This document shows positions 1 through 4,059 of a stretch of DNA of 10,622 nt, in pieces. Where the stretch lies: NCBI GenBank assembly GCA_031272845.1, contig JAISTA010000062.1, forward strand, positions 1 through 10,622. Reading direction: 5' to 3'. Position 1 is the stretch's first letter. The number at the start of each line of letters is the position of its first letter. This stretch comes from Oscillospiraceae bacterium (GTDB lineage Bacteria; Bacillota; Clostridia; Oscillospirales; Oscillospiraceae). The notes beneath the pieces are model-generated. The model was given only the letters and a program-made list of their open reading frames with translations, searched no databases and had not been told where the DNA came from. Position numbers and translations under genes: made by a program.

Positions 1-304
1 CTATGCCTCTGGAATTTGCCTCCTCCATAATAGAAAAAAGCGCGGTATCAAGAAGCTTTTTTCCTTTAGCCGAATCAAAATCGATGTATTCTTTACTAGT
101 GTATGAAATCAGCGCGGAAATCACCACTTTATCCGCACCGCCGGCACTGCCGCCCCAAGTATTCGCGTCTCCGTGCTTGAGGTAAAAATAAATGCCGCGT
201 CCAAGCCATTCCGTGCTTTTTTCTGATGCCTTAAAGCGACGGCTGCCGATAATCGCTTCGGCGGCAGCTCGGCTAGTTCCGTGAAAACCTGTTTTCCTTA
301 TCAT
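1..304 (-). CDS. Partial CDS: putative ADP-ribosyltransferase/PARP-like protein (N-terminal 101 codons; runs off left edge)
   Basis: Reading leftward from ATG at 304-302, the frame stays open for 101 codons to the window edge, so the C-terminus is missing. The N-terminus reads TGFHGTSRAAAEAII, then STEWLGRGIYFYLKHGDA at about residues 30-47, then an alternating hydrophobic stretch (VVISALISY). A His-Gly-Thr near the N-terminus followed about 30 residues later by W-L-G-x-G-I-Y-F is the pattern of ART/PARP-like folds, where H8 and Y39 would correspond to the NAD-binding His and Tyr. This is from motif memory only; the third catalytic residue would lie outside the window. The ATG has only a weak Shine-Dalgarno (GGA four bases upstream). 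The frame is also open upstream to a TAA near 402-404, so a TTG start at 313 or 310 is possible. A good promoter and palindrome lie just upstream. It could be a toxin, a defence protein or a host enzyme. Confidence 0.6.
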   Translation of the reverse strand, partial: MIRKTGFHGTSRAAAEAIIGSRRFKASEKSTEWLGRGIYFYLKHGDANTWGGSAGGADKVVISALISYTSKEYIDFDSAKGKKLLDTALFSIMEEANSRGI

Positions 305-352
305 TTTGTCCAACAAAAGCCCGTATATCAGTGAAAATATTACTTCAAACGC

Positions 353-381
353 AGTATACCATGTTTCGACAAAATAATCAA
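353..381 (-). promoter_or_regulatory. Extended -10 sigma-A promoter for the leftward ART-like gene
   Basis: On the minus strand, TTGATT (381-376) is followed by a 17-nt spacer and TATACT (358-353). The -10 is preceded by TGG, giving an extended TGnTATACT element. Transcription would start near 346 and leave a leader of about 40 nt before the ATG at 304. The match to a housekeeping promoter is good and the position relative to the downstream frame is sensible. This also supports the frame being a real gene. Confidence 0.65.
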
Positions 382-396
382 GCGCTATTTTGTCGA
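366..396. promoter_or_regulatory. Perfect 11-bp inverted repeat overlapping the leftward promoter (putative operator)
   Basis: TCGACAAAATA (366-376) and its exact reverse complement TATTTTGTCGA (386-396) are separated by 9 nt, with arm centres 20 bp apart, about two helical turns. The -35 hexamer (376-381) lies between the arms and one arm sits inside the -35/-10 spacer. That geometry suits a dimeric repressor. Alternatively, because six T residues follow at 397-402 on the plus strand, the same element could act as a weak AT-rich terminator for rightward transcription. No rightward gene is visible upstream, so the operator reading is preferred. Confidence 0.5.
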
Positions 397-456
397 TTTT
401 TTACGTCCCTCCCGCAACATTCTAATAAAAAAATAAAATTTACCCCTCCGCAGTAC

Positions 457-485
457 TTGACAACCGCCGCCGAATGTGCTATTAT
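457..485 (+). promoter_or_regulatory. Consensus sigma-A promoter of tRNA-Gln
   Basis: TTGACA (457-462) is a perfect -35, followed by exactly 17 nt and TATTAT (480-485). Initiation would fall near 492, about 13 nt before the mature tRNA 5' end. An A/T-rich stretch at 421-441 lies upstream and could act as an UP element. Confidence 0.8.
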
Positions 486-504
486 TGTTAAGCGATAAAG
501 CTTT

Positions 505-578
505 AGCGGATTTGTGTAAAGGTAGCACGACAGACTCTGACTCTGTTTGTCTGGGTTCGAATCCTAGATCCGCTGCCA
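505..578 (+). tRNA. tRNA-Gln (anticodon CTG), CCA encoded
   Basis: The cloverleaf closes by hand. The acceptor stem is AGCGGAT (505-511) with ATCCGCT (568-574). The D stem is GTG/CAC with a loop containing GGTAG. The anticodon stem is ACAGA/TCTGT around a 7-nt loop CTCTGAC, giving anticodon CTG. The T stem is CTGGG/CCTAG with loop TTCGAAT. The discriminator is G575 and the genomic CCA is 576-578. It decodes CAG, so it is not an amber suppressor. It has its own promoter and terminator. It lies next to the end of a prophage late operon, and the 3' halves of tRNA genes are frequent integrase targets, so it is a candidate attachment site. Only one copy of the sequence is in the window. Confidence 0.95.
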
Positions 579-584
579 AAATAG

Positions 585-625
585 AAGCCCTTGATATTAC
601 GTTAATATCAAGGGCTTTTGTTTTT
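585..625 (+). terminator. Rho-independent terminator after tRNA-Gln
   Basis: A perfect 15-bp stem, AAGCCCTTGATATTA (585-599) against its complement (603-617), has a 3-nt loop (CGT) and is followed by TT-G-TTTTT. It starts 7 nt after the tRNA CCA. The stem is symmetrical, but the T run lies on the plus side, so it serves the tRNA. Confidence 0.9.
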
Positions 626-690
626 CATAAACGCCGAATCCGCGCTTAGCAAACGTACCTGACTGGCTGCTGCTGCGTCTTGCCGCACAG

Positions 691-724
691 CAAAAAGCCC
701 CCTGCCGCAGCAGGGGGCTTTTTG
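691..724 (-). terminator. Terminator of the phage late/lysis operon
   Basis: CAAAAAGCCCCCTG (691-704) pairs perfectly with CAGGGGGCTTTTTG (711-724) around a 6-nt loop. The GC core is flanked by A5/T5, so it is a bidirectional intrinsic terminator. It begins 10 bp past the holin stop codon and closes the leftward operon. It may also block rightward read-through from the tRNA unit. Confidence 0.85.
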
Positions 725-734
725 TGCATTTGTG

Positions 735-947
735 TTACTTCCCCGCCAGCGAGGCAGTGCCGGGTTCGCCGACCTTGTAGCTGGCTATGCTCGTCAGCAC
801 GGACATGATCGTCGCGAGCGCGGTCACACTGGCGACAGTACGCCAGTCCACCGACTGCAGCAGCGCGGTTGTGCCGATTGCCGCGATTGCGGCCTGTGCG
901 GCGGTTTTTATGGCGCGCTCCGCCAAGTCTTTTGCAAATTTCTTCAT
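735..947 (-). CDS. Phage holin, r1t-type (70 aa)
   Basis: Small lysis protein expected to form lesions in the cytoplasmic membrane that release the endolysin encoded immediately upstream. The start is ATG at 947, preceded by AAGGAG with a 7-nt gap. A longer reading from 998 would overlap the amidase end and lacks a comparable site. The protein begins MKKFAKDLAERAIKTAAQ, a short amphipathic head. Two hydrophobic segments follow (about residues 13-32 and 36-55) separated by VDW. It ends SVLTSIASYKVGEPGTASL. The AERA-K ... DW ... S-LTS-AS ... GTASL pattern is what I recognise as the r1t holin family of Gram-positive phages. The ribosome binding site touches the amidase stop, implying co-translation. 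Confidence 0.85.
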   Translation of the reverse strand: MKKFAKDLAERAIKTAAQAAIAAIGTTALLQSVDWRTVASVTALATIMSVLTSIASYKVGEPGTASLAGK

Positions 948-957
948 TTGTAGCTCC

Positions 958-1683
958 TTATTTTTTGTCGTCGGGCAAATGCGCAAGGTTGTACGCAATC
1001 GCCGCCATTTCCGCGCGCGTAACGTTGTCGTTCGGGCGGAATTTGCCGTCCGGGTCGCCGACCATGACCTTAGCTTCCTTGCACCACGCTATGTATTTTT
1101 CCGCCCACGCGGGGGTTTGTTCTGATGCCATACTGTCCTCCAATAATTTTTTGTTGACCTCATCGGCAATATATCCGTGCAGGTTGTACAGATAGTCGCC
1201 GGGACAAGCCTTGCCCGTGAACCAGCGGTGGACGGTCATATTCTGCTTGTCAACCTGCCCGGCAAGCGACTTGTCGCCCCGCCACAGCAGCGCCTTAATC
1301 CCGTTGCGGCGGCAGATATCCGCGCACAGCGCAATCAGCGAGGCGAGTGCCGCGTCCGTGACTTTGTATGGAGCCGTGCTGTCGCTTGCCACCTCAATCG
1401 TCACCGCCCGGTTGTCATTGTTAGCCGACGAAGTGCACCACGAGCGGTCGCACTCGTCCACGTACAGCCCAATTTTGCCGTCGTAGGCAACGGCGTAGTT
1501 CGCGGATTTGGGTGATGCTCCGTTAAAGGACTGCCCTGCACGCTCAACCGTCACTTGCCCGACAAAGCAGTGGATTGTAATCGTGTCTATGACGTGGTTC
1601 CGCGCGGGGACGTACGTCTTGCCGACCAGATTCCCTTTGTGCGGAGAGATTTGCGTGTAGACTACCAGCGGGCTGTTACTCAT
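958..1683 (-). CDS. Endolysin: N-acetylmuramoyl-L-alanine amidase (Amidase_2) with C-terminal SLH domain (241 aa)
   Basis: Cleaves the amide bond between N-acetylmuramic acid and L-alanine of peptidoglycan to lyse the host. Residues ~30-170 are an Amidase_2/PGRP-type domain. The expected zinc ligands are visible as H38 (TITIHCFVG), H152 (MTVHRWFTG) and C160 (KACPGDYL). Residues ~190-235 (WAEKYIAWCKEAKVMVG, then DGKFRPNDNVTRAEMAAI) are one S-layer homology module, a wall-anchoring domain that would replace the SH3 or LysM domains common in endolysins. There is no signal peptide, consistent with holin-dependent release. The ATG overlaps the stop of the preceding small ORF (ATGAGTAA, 8 bp), so translation is probably coupled. 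The holin follows directly. Confidence 0.92.
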   Translation of the reverse strand: MSNSPLVVYTQISPHKGNLVGKTYVPARNHVIDTITIHCFVGQVTVERAGQSFNGASPKSANYAVAYDGKIGLYVDECDRSWCTSSANNDNRAVTIEVASDSTAPYKVTDAALASLIALCADICRRNGIKALLWRGDKSLAGQVDKQNMTVHRWFTGKACPGDYLYNLHGYIADEVNKKLLEDSMASEQTPAWAEKYIAWCKEAKVMVGDPDGKFRPNDNVTRAEMAAIAYNLAHLPDDKK

Positions 1684-1822
1684 TGGCTATCTCCAACGGG
1701 TCGCGGCCGTCGTCGTTCTCGTCAAAGGTTTCGGCGGTTAAGTCATCCTCGCCGGCACACGGGGGCGTTTTGTGTTTTTCTTGCATTTTCGTGTCCTTGT
1801 ATAATGAAATAGTGGGGTTCAT
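1676..1822 (-). CDS. Small acidic hypothetical phage protein (48 aa)
   Basis: I do not recognise a family. The chosen start is ATG at 1822, preceded by AAAGGA with a good gap. It begins MNPTISLYKDTKMQEKHKT and has an acidic C-terminal half (DDLTAETFDENDDGRDPLEIANE split by no hydrophobic segment), so it should be soluble. Its stop overlaps the endolysin start by 8 bp. The frame is open upstream to another ATG at 1861 (MGLTFKKYRKECV before the chosen Met), but that ATG lies at or inside the insertion sequence edge. This is the first phage gene left of the insertion, so its native upstream context is lost and an original longer N-terminus cannot be excluded. Confidence 0.6.
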   Translation of the reverse strand: MNPTISLYKDTKMQEKHKTPPCAGEDDLTAETFDENDDGRDPLEIANE

Positions 1823-1839
1823 TACACATTCCTTTCGAT

Positions 1840-1856
1840 ATTTTTTGAAAGTTAGC
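1840..1856 (+). repeat. Left copy of imperfect direct repeat flanking the IS110 element
   Basis: ATTTTTTGAAAGTTAGC at 1840-1856 matches ATTTTTTGAAAATTTAGC at 3484-3501 except for one base change and one inserted base near the middle. The two copies bracket the transposase and its non-coding flanks and so place the element boundaries approximately. IS110-family elements do not make long target duplications, so the similarity more likely reflects likeness between target and donor end. It could also be a chance A/T-rich match. Confidence 0.5.
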
Positions 1857-1868
1857 CCCATACTAACA

Positions 1869-2013
1869 GCAGACGCTGTGGCTTGGTACTCGTGTCTACG
1901 GCGGCTGTAAGCCGACTGGTTCCTTGGAGGCTACAACCACAGCTCTGCACTGGATTTTTGATTGGTTAGATAACGCTTGACGTTTTATCTCGGACAAGGC
2001 TAAAAGGTGCAGA
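1869..2013 (+). ncRNA. Candidate bridge RNA of the IS110 element
   Basis: Two consecutive domains fold by hand. In domain 1, GCAGA (1869-1873), bulged C1874 and GCTGTGG (1875-1881) pair with CCACAGC (1937-1943) and TCTGC (1944-1948). It encloses two single-stranded tracts and a small CGGC-TGTAA-GCCG hairpin (1902-1914). In domain 2, TCTGCAC (1944-1950) pairs with GTGCAGA (2007-2013), enclosing two tracts (1951-1967 and 1991-2006) around a hairpin AGATAACG-CTTGA-CGTT(TT)ATCT (1968-1990). TCTGC 1944-1948 can pair with either partner. IS110-group elements are known to encode a bridge RNA upstream of the recombinase with two such loops, for target and donor. The true 5' and 3' ends are not visible. 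Confidence 0.6.
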
Positions 2014-2063
2014 AGTGGTGGAGTTAAAGCGGCGTCAAAACCATTTTTTCGGAGGAATTTATT

Positions 2064-3242
2064 ATGATTTATGTCGGCATTGACGTTGCCAAAAGCAAGC
2101 ACGACTGCTGTATTCTGAACGAGAAGGGAGAAGCATTATCAACCTTTGTTTTCACAAACGACAAGCAGGGTTTTGAGAAGTTGATGGATGAAATCCGTAT
2201 GTATTCGAGCACACGCGACCTTTCGGACGCAAGAATAGGGCTCGAATCCACCGGTCACTACAGCATCAATCTCCAAAACTATTTACTGCAAAAACGTCTG
2301 TGCGTTAGGATTTACAACCCGCTTTCGGTAAATCTTCTGCGCAAGGCACAAAGTCTACGGAAAACAAAGACGGATAAATCCGATTGCAAGTTTTTGGCGA
2401 CACTGCTGTTTTCGGATGAAAACAAGTCCTATTCACAAACAGTATTGCCCGTTTCAGAGCTTCGTAATCTTACCCGCAGCCGTCATCGGCTTGTCGCCAT
2501 GCGTTCAAAGCTGAAATTATCACTTTCAAGGCTCATCACCGTCCTCTTTCCTGAATTGCCGGGAGTTGTGTGGTCTGCCAATCAAAAGTCGAGCTATGCT
2601 TTGCTTTCGGAGTTTTCCACTGCAAAGGATATTGCAAATGCGAATATTATTCGCTTAACCAACGTGTTATCCGCCAACTCTCATGGTAAATACGGCAGGG
2701 AAAAGGCTGAACAAATTCGTAATCTTGCCCGAAACTCCATCGGGCTTGACAGTCATGCTGTCGGCTTTGAGCTTCAGCAAACCATTCGCTTGATTCAAAA
2801 CCTGCAAACCGAAATCGACTTGCTTGACAAGGAAATCAGGAAAATCATGCGCGAAATCGCATCGCCTATACTGTCAATCCCCGGTATCGGTTACGTTCTC
2901 GGCGCAATTCTCATTTCCGAAATCGGAAACATCGAGAACTTTTCTTCTCCCGCTAAATTACAGGCTTTTGCGGGACTTGATCCTGCAATTTATCAATCGG
3001 GGCAATACAACGCGACTTTCACGCCGTCAGTAAAGCGAGGCTCAACCTATCTTCGCTGGGGCTTCATGCAAGCCGCACGGTTGGTGGCTTACCGCGACCC
3101 AACTTTTGCGGCGTATCAGGAAAAGAAACTTTCCAAGGGCAAGCATTATTTTGTCGCATTGACCCATGTTACCAAAAAATTGATTCGCGTTGTTTTTCAT
3201 TTGCTGAAGACAAATCAGAGTTATCAGCTTCAAATCGGGTAA
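2064..3242 (+). CDS. IS110-family transposase/recombinase (392 aa)
   Basis: RNA-guided DNA recombinase that excises and inserts its element. The N-terminal RuvC-like DEDD domain (about residues 1-160) shows the acidic set at D7 (YVGIDVAKSKHD), E61 (GLESTGHY), D104 and D107 (KTKTDKSDCK). A helical linker follows. The C-terminal Transposase_20 domain (about 268-355) has SIPGIGYVLGAILISEIG, AFAGLDPAIYQSG and KRGSTYLRW, where S327 is the expected catalytic serine. Length and domain order match intact family members and no frameshift is seen, so it could be active. The start is ATG at 2064, preceded by GGAGG with an 8-nt gap. It is the only complete plus-strand protein gene in the window and sits against the phage operon. 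Confidence 0.95.
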   Translation: MIYVGIDVAKSKHDCCILNEKGEALSTFVFTNDKQGFEKLMDEIRMYSSTRDLSDARIGLESTGHYSINLQNYLLQKRLCVRIYNPLSVNLLRKAQSLRKTKTDKSDCKFLATLLFSDENKSYSQTVLPVSELRNLTRSRHRLVAMRSKLKLSLSRLITVLFPELPGVVWSANQKSSYALLSEFSTAKDIANANIIRLTNVLSANSHGKYGREKAEQIRNLARNSIGLDSHAVGFELQQTIRLIQNLQTEIDLLDKEIRKIMREIASPILSIPGIGYVLGAILISEIGNIENFSSPAKLQAFAGLDPAIYQSGQYNATFTPSVKRGSTYLRWGFMQAARLVAYRDPTFAAYQEKKLSKGKHYFVALTHVTKKLIRVVFHLLKTNQSYQLQIG

Positions 3243-3319
3243 TACTAATCCCGCTTTTCCTTAACATGCAGGACAGGGCAACGCAGGAGTGCGACCTGAG
3301 CGGCGGTTAAGGTTTGCGG

Positions 3320-3346
3320 GGGAATGGTTTATACCGTTCCCTTTTT
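3320..3346 (+). terminator. Intrinsic terminator of the IS110 transposase gene
   Basis: GGGAATGGT (3320-3328) pairs with ACCGTTCCC (3333-3341) with a TTAT loop and one G-T wobble, followed by TTTTT (3342-3346). It lies about 80 bp past the transposase stop. An alternative outer pairing (GGGGAATG with CATTCCCC further right) competes with it. Confidence 0.75.
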
Positions 3347-3483
3347 CATTCCCCACGGAAAACCAATGCGTTAAACTCCGGCGACCGCAGTCGCCGCTCC
3401 CCTCGCTTTTTGAAAATCACTTCGCTCGGGGCTTTGTTGTCATGCCGTTTTTTACTGTCGCTATCTGGTAAAAATTACATCTG

Positions 3484-3501
3484 ATTTTTTGAAAATTTAG
3501 C
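3484..3501 (+). repeat. Right copy of imperfect direct repeat flanking the IS110 element
   Basis: ATTTTTTGAAAATTTAGC, partner of the copy at 1840-1856. A third similar string (CTTTTTGAAAATCAC) occurs inside the element near 3406-3420. Confidence 0.5.
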
Positions 3502-3511
3502 TTGACTTCAT
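3497..3511 (-). pseudogene. Start remnant of a phage ORF truncated at the IS110 right edge
   Basis: Directly after the TAA at 3525-3527 the minus strand has TAAGGAG, a 9-nt gap and ATG (3511-3509). This is a complete initiation site, yet the frame (M-K-S-S) ends in TAA after four codons exactly at the insertion edge. The simplest reading is that a small gene began here and the element cut it. Its remainder may be the 48-aa ORF at 1676-1822 or an extended version of it, but I could not rebuild a clean joined frame without assuming exact element ends. Confidence 0.4.
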
Positions 3512-3524
3512 ATAGTTAGTCTCC

Positions 3525-3632
3525 TTATTGTGGGTTTGGCGGCTCGCCTACGCCGTCATCGACGCGGATTGTCCTCAAGTCGCGCATGAGCCCGTCCACA
3601 TAGCCGTTGCCGCCAAGCTCCTTGTAGTGCTA
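3525..3632 (-). pseudogene. C-terminal remnant (35 codons) of the XhlA/DUF7365-like gene beyond an in-frame amber codon
   Basis: Past the TAG at 3632-3630 the same frame continues HYKELGGNGYVDGLMRDLR and about 15 further residues to a TAA at 3527-3525. The next ribosome binding site follows at once. The continuation looks like genuine coding sequence: its composition matches the upstream part and its end falls exactly where a gene end is expected. The ancestral protein would be 135 aa, with Glu or Gln likely at position 101. Confidence 0.7.
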
Positions 3633-3932
3633 GTACACGGATTCCGCAAGGCTCAGCTCATACCGCGTGATGTAACCGCGCGTGCGTGCTGTGTGTATAA
3701 CGCGAGAGAGCATGTAGCGCACGCTGTCAAGTGTCGCTTTGGCTGTGAGGTCGAGCACGTCGGTAATCCCGGTAAGCTTGTCGCTGATTTTGGCCAGCTC
3801 AAGCTCAATTTTGTCTTGCTTCCGCGCGCGCTTGCGGCTGTCCAGCAGCAGCGGTGTGAGCACGCCGCCTGATGTGAGCAGCATAGCAAGCATGTCGGGC
3901 AGCTTGTCCGCAAGGCTTGCGATTAAGCTCAT
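3630..3932 (-). CDS. Small phage tail/lysis-associated protein, XhlA/DUF7365-like, truncated by amber codon (100 aa)
   Basis: The start is ATG at 3932, with GGAGG six bases upstream. It begins MSLIASLADKLPDMLAMLLT. Residues ~10-30 are hydrophobic and could be a membrane anchor. A highly charged heptad-like stretch (RKRARKQDKIELELAKISDK, about 33-52) suits a coiled coil, followed by a helical C-terminal part. Position between tail fibre genes and lysis genes, size and layout recall the small XhlA- or DUF7365-type proteins of Firmicutes phages; this is a resemblance, not a firm match. Translation stops at TAG (3632-3630) although the frame continues for 35 sensible codons, so the product probably lacks its C-terminus. 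It follows the 36-aa ORF with TAG-T-ATG spacing. Confidence 0.65.
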   Translation of the reverse strand: MSLIASLADKLPDMLAMLLTSGGVLTPLLLDSRKRARKQDKIELELAKISDKLTGITDVLDLTAKATLDSVRYMLSRVIHTARTRGYITRYELSLAESVY

Positions 3933-3933
3933 A

Positions 3934-4044
3934 CTATGCCTCCACGCACCGCGAGTATACTGCCCTTTGCGGATTTTGCAAGTGTTTTTTTGCGCGGGTG
4001 AGCCCGTATGGGGCGGGGCAGGCGTGCGTTTTAGATTTTGTCAA
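3934..4044 (-). CDS. Small basic hypothetical protein, TTG start (36 aa)
   Basis: A very strong Shine-Dalgarno (AAAGGAGG) is followed by CACCA and TTG at 4044. There is no ATG in frame, which is why a minimum-length or ATG-only search misses it. The product begins MTKSKTHACPAPYGLTRAKK and ends YSRCVEA. It is basic, with two cysteines and no hydrophobic segment. The frame ends in TAG one base before the ATG of the next gene and contains that gene's GGAGG, so the two are likely coupled. It starts 15 bp past the stop of the large fibre gene. I recognise no family. An ATT start one base upstream would give only four codons. Confidence 0.6.
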   Translation of the reverse strand: MTKSKTHACPAPYGLTRAKKHLQNPQRAVYSRCVEA

Positions 4045-4059
4045 TGGTGCCTCCTTTGC

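Larger units (their letters stand above)
1857..3501 (+). mobile_element. IS110-family insertion sequence (boundaries approximate)
   Basis: The element contains one transposase gene, about 200 bp of structured leader and about 260 bp of 3' non-coding sequence. There are no obvious terminal inverted repeats, as expected for the IS110 group. It is in the opposite orientation to the phage operon and visibly more AT-rich. It lies between the XhlA-like gene and the lysis cassette. The boundaries are inferred from the point where phage coding signals end (ribosome binding site and ATG at 3509-3525 on the right, small ORF at 1822 on the left) and from the imperfect repeat at both edges; they may be off by tens of bases. 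The leader and long 3' region suggest the IS110 rather than the IS1111 subgroup. The right part also holds a 7-bp GC-rich hairpin (CGGCGAC/GTCGCCG, 3379-3396). Confidence 0.8.

Noticed and set aside
3..185. Plus-strand 60-aa frame at the left edge
   Set aside because: It is antisense to the ART-like minus-strand frame, which has recognisable motifs and a promoter. The plus frame has neither.
385..579. Minus-strand 64-aa frame beginning MAADLGFEPRQ
   Set aside because: It is the antisense of tRNA-Gln plus its promoter. Such frames are a known artefact of tRNA genes, and no ribosome binding site is present.
626..690. Possible gene or RNA between the two terminators
   Set aside because: The stretch is only about 65 bp and shows no start with a ribosome binding site and no stable fold beyond the second terminator.
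1797..1804. TATAAT on the plus strand as a transposase promoter
   Set aside because: It lies inside a phage gene outside the element and has no -35 hexamer at a workable distance.
3630..3632. Amber recoding (TAG read as an amino acid) in this phage
   Set aside because: TAG ends at least four neighbouring genes at places where ribosome binding and a new start follow, and the only tRNA seen has anticodon CTG, not CTA. A nonsense mutation or sequencing error is simpler.
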